Positions 8,567 through 16,687 of a DNA stretch of 64,000 nucleotides are shown here, piece by piece. Under the pieces are notes generated by a model. That model was not told where the DNA came from, ran no database searches, and worked only from the letters and a program-made list of their open reading frames with translations. Both the position numbers and the translations under genes were made by a program. Source of the stretch: Bryobacterales bacterium (GTDB lineage: Bacteria > Acidobacteriota > Terriglobia > Bryobacterales > Bryobacteraceae). Numbering within the stretch: the stretch's first letter is position 1; every line of letters starts with the position of its first letter. The stretch spans positions 62,001 to 126,000 of the forward strand of contig PNAJ01000156.1 in the NCBI GenBank assembly GCA_003170295.1, written 5' to 3'.

Positions 8567-9283
8567 TCAGTATTGCTTGATGCGGAAGTTGCGGTATTCG
8601 ACTTTCATCGGCGGGCCGACGTGGACTTGCACACCGATGAGTCCTTCCATTTTGCGGCCTGCGGGGTCGTCGTCGATGACCACACTCATCAGATGACCGT
8701 TGAGAATGTGCGTGAGCACGTTGCCTCGGATGATGAGGTGATAGGAATTCCAGTCGGCGGTGATGAATTCCTTCGGGTCCGCGAAGGTGGAAAGAATGAT
8801 GGGCTTGCGTCCTTCGACCACGCGCGTCACCTGGCCTCGGAGGGCAAGGAACAGGCGGCCTCGTTCCTCATAATTCTGGCCGGTATAGTTGTTGGGGCCG
8901 TCGATGTCGGCTTGATAGCCTCGCATGGCGAAGTTGGTGTCGGGAATGACGACGCTACGGTAGTTGATGCCGCTGTTGCCTCGGGCGGTGATGCGGTAGT
9001 CGGCTTTCAGCTCGAAGTCTTTAGGCGCGCCGCTGCGCCAGACGATAAACGTGTTGACCTTGATCAGCGTTTCGGGAGTGATTTCTCCGACGAGGCAGCC
9101 GTCTTCGACGCGCCAGTATTTGGGATCGCCCTCCCAGCCATCGAGAGTCTTGCCGTCGAAGATGGGCTTGAAGCCAGGCTCGTCACCGGTGGCGAGTTCA
9201 GGGCGGTCAGACTGTTTGGGGACATATTGAAAAGCAGGCAGAGGTGCGGCGGCCAAGGAGGTTAGGAAGAGTCGGCGGTTCAT
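8567..9283 (-). CDS. DUF1080 (3-keto-disaccharide hydrolase-type) exported protein
   Basis: 238 residues with a twin-arginine-like signal (MNRRLFLTSLAAAP). The body contains the DUF1080/LamG-like jelly-roll hallmarks: FKPIFDGKTLDGWEGDPKYWRVEDGCLVGE, FELKADYRI, GNSGINYRS, YQADIDGPNNYTGQNYEERGR, WNSYHLIIRGNVLTHILNG and the closing LIGVQVHVGPPMKVEYRNFRIK. Family members include 3-keto-glycoside hydrolases acting on oxidised sugars outside the cytoplasm. It is divergent from the small antitoxin gene across about 50 bp that contains a TATACT box. Confidence 0.9.
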   Translation of the reverse strand: MNRRLFLTSLAAAPLPAFQYVPKQSDRPELATGDEPGFKPIFDGKTLDGWEGDPKYWRVEDGCLVGEITPETLIKVNTFIVWRSGAPKDFELKADYRITARGNSGINYRSVVIPDTNFAMRGYQADIDGPNNYTGQNYEERGRLFLALRGQVTRVVEGRKPIILSTFADPKEFITADWNSYHLIIRGNVLTHILNGHLMSVVIDDDPAGRKMEGLIGVQVHVGPPMKVEYRNFRIKQY

Positions 9284-9333
9284 TTGGTGGCTCCATGGGA
9301 GAGTATACTGCGCTTCGATCTAGTTGAGCTGCC

Positions 9334-9525
9334 ATGAGTAAAAAAGAGCTGATTGTTCGTGAGTTGGACAGAGTGCCGGAGCAGGATCTCGAAAAGCTGC
9401 TGGCGTTCCTGCGGGCGCTCAGGGAAGCACATGCAGATGGTGAAATGGCCGCTATCGCCGCGGAGTCGTCGCTGAGTAAGGATTGGCTGACCCAAGAGGA
9501 GGATGCGGCCTGGGCCGGTTTGTAA
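9334..9525 (+). CDS. Small antitoxin-like protein of a decayed MazF/PemK-type module
   Basis: 63 residues, charged and helical (MSKKELIVRELDRVPEQDLEKLLAFLRALR...), ending LTQEEDAAWAGL. It resembles DUF2281-like antitoxins that precede MazF/PemK-type toxins. The inference is strengthened by the immediately following toxin-like reading frame, which overlaps its last codons. Since that toxin is broken, this gene is probably an orphan antitoxin. Confidence 0.65.
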   Translation: MSKKELIVRELDRVPEQDLEKLLAFLRALREAHADGEMAAIAAESSLSKDWLTQEEDAAWAGL

Positions 9526-9807
9526 GAGGAGACGTTGTCGTTCTCAACTTCCCTTTCTCCGATCTCAGCCAGACGTAGCGGCGACCCGCTTTGGTCTTCG
9601 CGACGCTGAAGGGCGACGACGTGATCTTGTGCCAAATCACGAGCCAAGCCAGGAGCGATGAATATTCCGTTCCGCTGGAGCAGCAGAATCTGATCGAATC
9701 GACTTTTCACGGCTGACGCACAAATTATCGTTTACCGGGCTGGGCACGTCTCTGCGGAGAAGCTCAGGGAAACGATTGACAGAGTGATGGCGATCCTGCG
9801 TATTTAG
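9510..9807 (+). pseudogene. Broken MazF/PemK-family toxin
   Basis: Translating from about 9510 gives FVRGDVVVLNFPFSDLSQT, then an in-frame TAG (9573-9578 region), then RRPALVFATLKGDDVILCQI followed by TSQARSDEYSVPLEQQNLIEST. A frame change then leads to FTADAQIIVYRAGHVSAEKLRETIDRV-MAILRI and a stop at 9805-9807. This is the full-length MazF/PemK pattern (RGDVV, FPFSDLSQ, RRPALV, and the C-terminal LR/AEKL helix), carrying both a nonsense codon and a frameshift. There is also no standard start codon in frame; CTG at 9510 is the only candidate. The antitoxin upstream is intact. Confidence 0.8.
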
Positions 9808-9992
9808 TGCTCACTAAAGCCGATATTGCGAGATGAAGAAGCTCGGGCCACCAGAACGGCTCGTTCATCTGACCGCAGGCGGTCAAGACGCCGTTTTCTA
9901 CGGCAAGTATTTCTCTCAATTGTCAGCATTTGCCCATATATACGTTGCATGGGTGTCCACGTGCTCCATCAGCAGGGATGGAGTGTCTCAGC

Positions 9993-11021
9993 ATGAAAAT
10001 TTTTAAAGTAAGTCCTAAGGCTGTCGCGTGCTTGTTTTTCGGAACGATTGTGACTGCGTATTCGCTTCCGCAACAGCACGAAAAGCAGGCTGAACCCTCG
10101 AAGCAAGAGGCGAGGCCTCAGCAGCAGCAGCACGCTCAGCCGCAGCAGGCTCAGCCTCAGCAGCAACACGAACGCGCCCAGCAGCCGCAGGCTCAGCCTC
10201 AGCAACGAGAACAACGTGCTCAGCAGCCACAGCAGGCTCAGCCGCAGCAACGAGAACAACGTGCCCAGCAACCGCAGCAGGCTCAGCCCCAGCAACAACA
10301 TCAACAACGAGCCCAGCAGCCGCAGCAGGCCCAGCCTCAGCAACAGCAACAACGCGCTCAACAGCCGCAGCAGGCTCAACCTCAGCAACGACAACAACGC
10401 GCTCAACAGCCGCAGCAGGTTCAGCCTCAGCAACAACAACGCGCCCAGCAGCCGCAGCAGTCTCAGCCGCAGCAGCAACAACAAAGAGCTCAGCAACCGC
10501 AGCAGCAGCAGCAACAGCGCGCCCAGCAGCCTAGCCGGCAAGCTCCGCAGCAACAGCAAAATGCCCAACAGCGGCAGGGCGGACAGAATGCAGGCTACAC
10601 GCCTCCGCAACGCTCGACGCAGCAGGCGCAAGCTTGGCAGCAGAAGAGCGGATGGAGACAGCAGGGAGGCTGGCAGGGGCAATCGACGTTCCAGGCGGAT
10701 CGCTCGTCACATTGGGCGAGCGAGCATCGCAATTGGGGACAGCGCGGGGGGTATGGCGGTTACTACATTCCTGAGGCCAGTTTCGGTTTGTACTTCGGCG
10801 TGGGACATTGGTTTCGGATCGGGAGCCAACCGTTCATCGTGGGAGGCTATCCGCGGTTTCGGTACGGCGGTTATCAATTCATGATGGTGGATCCGTGGCC
10901 GGAGGATTGGGGAATGGACTGGTATTCCAGGGACGAAGTTTACGTTGGTTATGACAACGGGTATTACCTGTTCAACCGGATGCATCCTGACGAGGGGGTT
11001 GCACTCGCGGTCGTGATGTAG
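9993..11021 (+). CDS. Secreted Gln/Pro-repeat protein with Tyr/Gly-rich C-terminal domain
   Basis: The ATG at 9993 is chosen because it begins a clear signal peptide (MKIFKVSPKAVACLFFGTIV) with GGAG about 10 nt upstream. Residues ~35-190 are seven or more imperfect repeats of about 14 residues with core RAQQPQQAQP. A Trp/Gln-rich stretch follows (QAWQQKSGWRQQGGWQGQ). The last ~90 residues form a Gly/Tyr-rich domain (YGGYYIPEASFGLYFGVGHWFRI, YVGYDNGYYLFNR) found at the end of other secreted proteins of unknown role. The repeat is CAG/CAA-based at DNA level, so copy number could vary by slippage. The function is not recognised; a cell-surface or periplasmic location is inferred. Confidence 0.8.
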   Translation: MKIFKVSPKAVACLFFGTIVTAYSLPQQHEKQAEPSKQEARPQQQQHAQPQQAQPQQQHERAQQPQAQPQQREQRAQQPQQAQPQQREQRAQQPQQAQPQQQHQQRAQQPQQAQPQQQQQRAQQPQQAQPQQRQQRAQQPQQVQPQQQQRAQQPQQSQPQQQQQRAQQPQQQQQQRAQQPSRQAPQQQQNAQQRQGGQNAGYTPPQRSTQQAQAWQQKSGWRQQGGWQGQSTFQADRSSHWASEHRNWGQRGGYGGYYIPEASFGLYFGVGHWFRIGSQPFIVGGYPRFRYGGYQFMMVDPWPEDWGMDWYSRDEVYVGYDNGYYLFNRMHPDEGVALAVVM

Positions 11022-11023
11022 AA

Positions 11024-11335
11024 TCACTTCTCATCTGGTGACGGCCTGAGAATGCTCTGCACGTCGCGGCCCGCATGAAGGACGCGGATGATTTGTAGGG
11101 GCTTCGTTTCGTACCTGTAGACGATCAGGTAGGAATACACCAGGAAGAAGCGATGCCCTTTATCCGTCAGATCCTCGCGCCAGTGGCCGATGCCGGGGTT
11201 CTTTGCCAGCTTGATCATGGCGTTGTGTAAAGCGTCGAGAATGCGGTCAGCGGCTTCGATGTTATCGTCGGCGATGTAATTCCAAATGTCGTTCACGTCC
11301 TGCGCGCCGCGCGGGGTGAGTATGAAAGCCTTCAT
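11024..11335 (-). CDS. parE: ParE/RelE-superfamily toxin
   Basis: 103 residues. The ParE pattern is clear: ILTPRGAQDVNDIWNYIADDN at the start, LAKNPGIGHWREDL in the middle, and FFLVYSYLIVYRYETKPLQIIRVLHAGRDV near the end. ParE toxins poison DNA gyrase; RelE relatives cleave mRNA, and the sequence fits ParE better. The start overlaps the antitoxin stop by 4 nt (ATGA at 11332-11335). The gene is intact, unlike the MazF remnant 1.5 kb upstream. Confidence 0.93.
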   Translation of the reverse strand: MKAFILTPRGAQDVNDIWNYIADDNIEAADRILDALHNAMIKLAKNPGIGHWREDLTDKGHRFFLVYSYLIVYRYETKPLQIIRVLHAGRDVQSILRPSPDEK

Positions 11336-11598
11336 CTCTTGGCGTGTTTTCGCGCTACGCTACGACGGCGGATTTCAGCGAACGTCTTTTCGCCGTCGAC
11401 GAACTCACCGCGGTCAGCCTGTTCGCTGCCGATTGCGATTTCTTTCCGCAGTTCGGCTAGGCGAAGATTCTTTAGCTCTTCCCGTTCCTTCAGGAGTCGT
11501 AACCCTTCGCGAACCACTTCACTTTGGGATTGGTACAGGCCAGTCTTGAGGAGGTCGGCGATGAAGTTGTCTAGGGTGGCGCCGAGGTTGACGTTCAT
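11332..11598 (-). CDS. parD: ParD-family antitoxin
   Basis: 88 residues: the N-terminal ribbon-helix-helix (MNVNLGATLDNFIADLLKTGLYQSQSEVVREGLRLL) is typical of ParD/CopG-type DNA-binding antitoxins, and the charged C-terminal tail should wrap the toxin. It is coupled to parE by a 4-nt overlap. A near-consensus promoter lies directly upstream, with its -10 box ending 6 nt before the ATG, so the mRNA may be leaderless. CAATTG repeats overlapping the -35 are good candidates for the autoregulatory operator. Confidence 0.93.
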   Translation of the reverse strand: MNVNLGATLDNFIADLLKTGLYQSQSEVVREGLRLLKEREELKNLRLAELRKEIAIGSEQADRGEFVDGEKTFAEIRRRSVARKHAKR

Positions 11599-11604
11599 CG
11601 CTCT

Positions 11605-11633
11605 ACTCTACGTTTATTAACAACAATTGTCAA
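11605..11633 (-). promoter_or_regulatory. parDE promoter with overlapping CAATTG repeat
   Basis: On the minus strand: TTGACA (11633-11628, perfect -35), a 17-nt spacer, and TAGAGT (11610-11605, -10, 4/6). The parD ATG starts 6 nt after the -10, so a start site at the usual distance would coincide with the ATG. CAATTG occurs twice, one base apart, across the -35 (11625-11636 region), a likely ParD operator. Confidence 0.6.
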
Positions 11634-12011
11634 TTGCTGACATCACTCTAGCATTCAGCTCCTCTCCTTTCACTGCCCCCGAAAGCTTATTTCTACTGTG
11701 TTTATAGCAGTTGAAAGCAGATGCACCCTAATTAGTGCCGAATTAGTGCCGAAGATCGCGATTTGATGAGATTGGGGTGGCAATTAAGAGTTAGTGCGTT
11801 TAAGAAAACAATGCCCATGCAGCGAAGGCGATCTTGAATGTAAATTCGGAAGGGAGTTTTGCGGGAGGTGTGACTTTAACGAGATCTCGGAGGACTTCTC
11901 CTCGCTCAGCGCGACGAAATGCTTCGAATACGAACAAGCGCTCTGGCGGCTCTATGATCGGGAGGTACCTCGCGATAGAAGTGAAGGTCTCCGCGAGGCA
12001 CCCCTCACTTT
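11634..12011. other. Non-coding stretch with an 11-bp tandem repeat
   Basis: No convincing gene. There is a perfect tandem 11-mer AATTAGTGCCG at 11730-11751. From about 11820 to 12010 both strands stay open (for example a plus-strand 73-codon frame from 11794 and a minus-strand frame reading ARYLPIIEPPERLFVFEAFRR). Neither has a ribosome binding site or a recognisable domain; it may be a decayed gene fragment. Confidence 0.4.
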
Positions 12012-14969
12012 TTAGTTGCCGGGGAATTTGTTTAGCTCGGCCAGGCGGGCGTCTAATTCTTTTCGCAATATGTCGTAGCGCTCGATGGCGTCGCGGCCGG
12101 GTTTTTGGTCGGTGCTGTTGGTTAGGGTGTAGAGATACGCGATGTGCGTTTGCAGTTCGGGTTTGCTGTAGCGGATTGTGGGCGTGATTATGTGCGACGC
12201 TAGGTCGGTTAGTTTGGGATTGTTGCGGATTTTGGCGACCATTTTGTTTACGTCGCTGACCAGATCGCGGACTTTCATGTTGTGGTCGAATTGTTCCTGC
12301 AAATCGGCGATGGTTACGCCGTCTTTGGTTACGCGCGGATCTTCGATTAGGGTGAAGGGCTGCGTGGCGGTCCACGATCCGGCGGTGATTCTTACTTGGT
12401 ATTTTCCTGGGACTGCAGAGGGGCCGTTGGGACCCTCGGGTCTCGTGACGCTTTGCCATGGGCCAGGGTAGCGGAGGTCCCAAGTGAAGCGGTGCATGCC
12501 GGGTTTGGCATCTAACGGCAGGATTGCTCCGCGGCCTCGGCGGCCTCCGAAATCTGACTCATCGGAATCGTCGGCTGCCGCGGTTGAGGAGAATTTGCGG
12601 ATTACCTTGCCAGACGCGTCCAGGATTTCAAGACTTACTTCGGATGGAGACGTCAAGTAATAATCAATCTGTGCGCCGGTTTGCGGGTAACGGATGGTTT
12701 CGGTTCTCGTTAAACCTTCCAAGGCTTGCGCGCCGGTGGTTCTTACTGCTTCGCGTGGAGCAAAAAGGATGGTTCCGGCGCCGTCTTTTAATTGATGCAG
12801 AGGCGTCAGGTTATCGAGAATCCAGAAGCTGCGGCCTTGCGTCGAGAGGACCAAATCTTTGTGCGCGACTTTTATGTCGGTCACGGGAGTTACTGGCAGA
12901 TTCAATTGGAAAGTCTGCCAGTGCACGCCGTTGTCGAACGAAATATAGATTCCGAACTCGGTGCCGGCGTAGAGCAGATAAGGGCGGTCGGGATCTTCGC
13001 GTACTACGCGCGTTGGTTCGTCTTCGGCGATGCCGTTTTTGCCGTCGGTTAAGCGGGTCCATGTTTTGCCGTAATCGTCGGTGCGATAGATGTAGGGGGC
13101 GAAGTCGCCTAGTAAGTATCGATAGAGAGCGACGTACGCGGTGCCTGGGCGATGAGGGCTTGGCTCGATATTCTGGACGCGTCCGCCGGAGACTAATTGC
13201 GGAGGAGTGACGTTACTCCAGCTTTCGCCATCGTTGCGGCTCACGAAGACGAGGCCGTCGTTGCTGCCGGTCCAGATTAGACCTTTCTGCACGGGGGATT
13301 CGCGGATGGAGTAGAGAGTGCTGTACATCTCTTCGCCGGTGGCGTCTCTCGTGATGGGGTCACCGCTGGCGGCTTGGGTGCCTTCGGGATGCAAAGTCAG
13401 ATCGGGGCTAAGGCGGGTCCACGTTCTGCCGCCGTCTCTGGTGCGGTGGACAAATTGCGAGCCGTAATAGACGACGTGGGGGTCATGAGGAGAAACCTCC
13501 ATCGGGGAGACGCGCTGGAAGCGGTAGGTTAGCTCGCCACCTCCGTTGCCGTAGAGGGATTCGGCGCCGATCCAATAGCGCATTTCGTTGGTCGTCGTCA
13601 TATTGCGGCGGCTGAACTGGCCTTTGCAACTGCCGTAGACGATCTCGGGATTCGAGATATCGGGAATGATGGGTCCGGTTTCGCAGCCGGGGCCAACGCG
13701 GAACAGTTCGCCGTCGCCAAGAGGAAGGCTGGGCGCGATCACCGTGGTGTTGTCCTGCTGCGCGCCGTAGACCCGATAGGGATATTGATTATCGACGGCT
13801 ACCTGATAAATTTCCGCGGTGGGCTGGTTGGTTTGCGTGCTCCAGGTGCGCCCGCCATCGAGCGACACGTTGGCGCCGCCGTCGTTGGACTGGATCATGT
13901 AGTCGGAGTTTTTCGGATTGATCCAGAGGTCGTGATTGTCGCCGTGAGGGACAGGCGAGGTGCGGAAGGATTTTCCGCCGTCTGTCGATTTGAACCAGCC
14001 TTCGTTGCCGATCCAGACATTTTCGGAGTTGTTGGGGTCGACGGCCAGCGTGTCGTAATAGAAGGGGCGAGTGATTAGATTGGCGGAGGCGTTCACGAGG
14101 GACCAGGTTGCGCCCGCGTCCTCGGAGCGATACAGGCCGGAGCCGGGTTTGGCTTCGATCAGGGCATAAATGCGATTCGGTTTCGAGTTGGAGATTGCTA
14201 CGTTGCTGCGGCCGAAGAGTTCGTTGGGCAGGCCTCCGGCGAGCTTGTTCCAGGTGTCGCCGGCGTCGGTGCTTTTGTAGATGCCGCCTTCTCTTGCGCC
14301 GCTCAGGATAGTCCAGGGTCTGCGCTGTCCGAACCACATGCTGGCGAAGATGACGTTGGGATTGCCGGGTTGCAGTTCCAGATCGGCTGCTCCGATTGCG
14401 TCGGAGAGAAAGAGAATTTTGCGCCAGGTTTTTCCGCCGTCGGTCGTTTTGTAGACGCCTCGGTCGGGATTTGGGGTGAAGGGATTGCCGAGCGCGGCTA
14501 CATAGGCGATTTGAGGATTTGCCGGATGAATGCGGATGGTCGAGATTTGGCCTGCGTCGCGAAGGCCTGAGAAGGTCCAGATTTTGCCGGCGTCATTTGA
14601 TCTGTAAATGCCGCGGCCGATCGACACGTTGCTGCGGATTTTTGACGAGCCGGTGCCGGCGAAAATAATGTTGGGGTCGGAGAGAGAGACTTCGACTGCG
14701 CCCATGGAGGCGACGGTGAAGAAGCCATCGGAGATGTTCGACCAGGTGTGGCCGGCGTCGGTGGTCTTCCAAACGCCTCCGCCGGTGGAGCCCATGTAGA
14801 AAGTGAAGGGCTCGGATGGCACGCCGGTGACGGTGGTGACGCGGCCTCCGCGCAAGGGGCCGATCATGCGGTAGCGGAGGCCGGACCAGAGTTGGGGGTT
14901 GTAGGTTGCGGGGTCGGCGGCAAGGGCGAGAGCGACGAGAAGGAGGAGGGGGAAGAAGAGCTTTTTCAT
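12012..14969 (-). CDS. Exported sortilin/BNR-repeat (VPS10-like) propeller protein
   Basis: 985 residues with a signal peptide (MKKLFFPLLLLVALALAA). The N-terminal two thirds are BNR/Asp-box blades: GGGVWKTTDAGHTWSNI, GIYRSNDAGKIWTF, GVYKTTDGGKTWRK, GIYKSTDAGDTWNK, WFKSTDGGKSFR, HRTRDGGRTWTRL, YRTDDYGKTWTRL. This is the arrangement of bacterial sortilin-like/"glycosyl hydrolase BNR" proteins of Acidobacteria and Bacteroidetes. A beta-sandwich-like region follows (LEILDASGKVIRKF), then a C-terminal helical tail (LRKELDARLAELNKF). True sialidase activity is not supported by visible catalytic motifs. It is transcribed alone and probably acts at the cell surface. Confidence 0.87.
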   Translation of the reverse strand: MKKLFFPLLLLVALALAADPATYNPQLWSGLRYRMIGPLRGGRVTTVTGVPSEPFTFYMGSTGGGVWKTTDAGHTWSNISDGFFTVASMGAVEVSLSDPNIIFAGTGSSKIRSNVSIGRGIYRSNDAGKIWTFSGLRDAGQISTIRIHPANPQIAYVAALGNPFTPNPDRGVYKTTDGGKTWRKILFLSDAIGAADLELQPGNPNVIFASMWFGQRRPWTILSGAREGGIYKSTDAGDTWNKLAGGLPNELFGRSNVAISNSKPNRIYALIEAKPGSGLYRSEDAGATWSLVNASANLITRPFYYDTLAVDPNNSENVWIGNEGWFKSTDGGKSFRTSPVPHGDNHDLWINPKNSDYMIQSNDGGANVSLDGGRTWSTQTNQPTAEIYQVAVDNQYPYRVYGAQQDNTTVIAPSLPLGDGELFRVGPGCETGPIIPDISNPEIVYGSCKGQFSRRNMTTTNEMRYWIGAESLYGNGGGELTYRFQRVSPMEVSPHDPHVVYYGSQFVHRTRDGGRTWTRLSPDLTLHPEGTQAASGDPITRDATGEEMYSTLYSIRESPVQKGLIWTGSNDGLVFVSRNDGESWSNVTPPQLVSGGRVQNIEPSPHRPGTAYVALYRYLLGDFAPYIYRTDDYGKTWTRLTDGKNGIAEDEPTRVVREDPDRPYLLYAGTEFGIYISFDNGVHWQTFQLNLPVTPVTDIKVAHKDLVLSTQGRSFWILDNLTPLHQLKDGAGTILFAPREAVRTTGAQALEGLTRTETIRYPQTGAQIDYYLTSPSEVSLEILDASGKVIRKFSSTAAADDSDESDFGGRRGRGAILPLDAKPGMHRFTWDLRYPGPWQSVTRPEGPNGPSAVPGKYQVRITAGSWTATQPFTLIEDPRVTKDGVTIADLQEQFDHNMKVRDLVSDVNKMVAKIRNNPKLTDLASHIITPTIRYSKPELQTHIAYLYTLTNSTDQKPGRDAIERYDILRKELDARLAELNKFPGN

Positions 14970-15028
14970 GGGAGTGGTCTTAAGATTTTAGCGGAAAACA
15001 GCCGACCAGGGCGTGTTGCCAACTCGCC

Positions 15029-15198
15029 GCAGGCTGCCAGAGGCCGCTGAAAAACAATGGAGCAAAATAACAGACTAGCCGCGACCGACGTCTCTACCCT
15101 ATGCGCGGAGACGAGCTCGCTGGGAACGTTCCCCATCACTCGGGATCGCCCTCGAGCGCTTCCCGCAAGCAATTTTTCAACGGCCTCTGGCAGCCTGC
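15029..15198. repeat. 170-bp element bounded by a 27-bp inverted repeat
   Basis: GCAGGCTGCCAGAGGCC followed by GCTGAAAAAC (15029-15055) is the reverse complement, with two mismatches, of ATTTTTCAACGGCC followed by TCTGGCAGCCTGC (15172-15198). The 116 bp between them contain no recognisable gene. The rest of the 440-bp gap between the BNR gene and the PEP-CTERM gene (14970-15410) is also without a supported gene. It looks like a miniature non-autonomous element. Confidence 0.65.
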
Positions 15199-15410
15199 CC
15201 CACATGGCGATTCGGGTTTTCATTGCTATCGGGGCGGCGATACGAGCGTCGACGCGGCACGCACGAGTGCGCGCGCCACATCGGATCACTGGCGATCAGG
15301 AGGGCTACTGGTCACGATTTCTTCTCCACATGCCATGGACTTTTCGGCTCTCCCGATCTCGCGAAATCCGCTGGGAACGGACTAAGCACCAAGTCGCGCA
15401 ACGTCTGATG

Positions 15411-16428
15411 TTATGCAGCTGGCACCAAGGCGCCAAAGTGCTGCATCGTTTTCTTGTAGACACCAAATATCAGGCTTACACCTAATATCATCACCCAGGT
15501 CGACGGTTCGGGGACCGCTGTAAAGCTCAGCACGGCCAAGCCATTTCCCCCAACTCCGGCATAGGCGCCACCGTTTCCGATCCCAGACTGATAATTTGGA
15601 TCGCTGGTGTTCGCGGGTAGTACTCCGCTGTTGGTCCCATCGCTGCCAGACAAGGTGCTGGCGCTCGAAACACCGGGACCTCCGATATATAAAGAGCCGC
15701 CTCCTCCACCGCCGAGGGTTCCACCCCACGAAAGCGCCGAGTCCAGCCGCACCTCCGGCGCCACCGTAGTAGCCCCCTCCGCCGCCGCCTCCGCCCTCCC
15801 ATATGTCGCCAGTACCGCCCAGGCCAAGACTCCCATTACAGTTCTGGCAAGGCCATGTGGGGTACCCTGTGTTGACCCCGCCCGCAGTCTGGGTTCCACC
15901 GCCTCCGCCAGGTTGGCCGATACCGTCCGACCCAATCAATCCGCCGCCGCCGCCTACCGCACCGCCGCTCCCGGCACCGCCCCCGCCACCGCCCGCTGCA
16001 TCCAGCAACAGGGTGCTGCCCAGCAGAATTGAAGTAGCTCCGCCCCCGGAGCCACCCCATCCTCCACCATTGTTGAAGTCGGCGCCGTTACCGATGCCCC
16101 CGCCTCCAAACCCGCCCATAACAGCGGCTTCGCTGAAGATTGCACGACCACTGCCGGCGACGTTGACCGTGAGGTCCTCATTCGGAGTAACGCTGAGCAG
16201 TGCGGTCACATATCCACTGGATCCACCTGCACTCCCGCCACCGCCGCCCCATAGCTCTACCTGCAGACTGAAAACATCCGCCGGAACAAAGAAGTGGACC
16301 GTTCCTCCTGTATAACTCAGGTAGATCGGGCTGGCGCGCAGCGCCGGAGCCGCCCAGAGTATCCCTAAACACATCAAATACTTCCAAAGAAGAGCAGGCT
16401 TTATAAATGGAAACTTATTAACGTTCAT
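15411..16428 (-). pseudogene. Glycine-rich PEP-CTERM protein, interrupted by a frameshift
   Basis: The first frame (from ATG 16428) gives a signal peptide (LMCLGILWAAPALRAS) and a long Gly-rich region, then runs into nonsense after GAAGLGAFV. The next frame continues the Gly-rich sequence (LSWGGTLGGGGGGSLYIGGPG) and ends VPEPSTWVMILGVSLIFGVYKK. That is a PEP-CTERM sorting signal: the VPEP motif, a hydrophobic helix and a basic end. The switch lies near the CCCC run at 15724-15727. Repaired, the protein would be about 336 residues, exported and processed by an exosortase. The frameshift could be a real mutation or a sequencing/assembly error in a homopolymer. Confidence 0.85.
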
Positions 16429-16574
16429 GGTAGGTATTTAACTAGTATTACACGCGAATCGTCGTCTGCTCGTCCGGAAGACAAAATGAGCGAATCTGGC
16501 AGTTCGCCGGATTAGAAACGCTATCTGCGCACCAGCCTTAGTTTTGATCGCCACGGCCGAATCTGAGGCACCAA

Positions 16575-16624
16575 GAAGAGCCGCCTGAAAGGGCGGCTGC
16601 CGCCACCATTGGCGGCCCCACAAG
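16575..16624. repeat. Double-hairpin intergenic element
   Basis: GAAG then AGCCGCC-tgaaa-GGGCGGCT (7-bp stem), then GCCGCC-accatt-GGCGGC (6-bp stem), then CCCACAAG. The same architecture occurs at 43788-43836, at 52411-52464 and, inverted, at 40297-40350. It lies upstream of the fucosidase gene. Confidence 0.8.
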
Positions 16625-16687
16625 AGTGTGAAGGATTGGTTTAGAGGGGGCGCGGCAGCGGGCTTGGTTTTGTGGCATCTTAACGGT

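Noticed and set aside
10100-10560. Regular repeats considered as a CRISPR array
   Set aside because: The units are contiguous coding repeats without unique spacers of constant length.
9969-10682. Leu-rich 237-codon frame antisense to the Gln-repeat gene
   Set aside because: CAG/CAA repeats necessarily give CTG/TTG antisense; no signal, start context or homology supports it.
11794-12015. Possible 73-codon gene with several cysteines
   Set aside because: No ribosome binding site, no recognisable fold, and the reverse strand is equally open; described only as non-coding.
15057-15485. 142-codon plus-strand frame in the gap before the PEP-CTERM gene
   Set aside because: It runs through an inverted-repeat element and into the 3' end of the PEP-CTERM gene on the other strand; composition is not protein-like.
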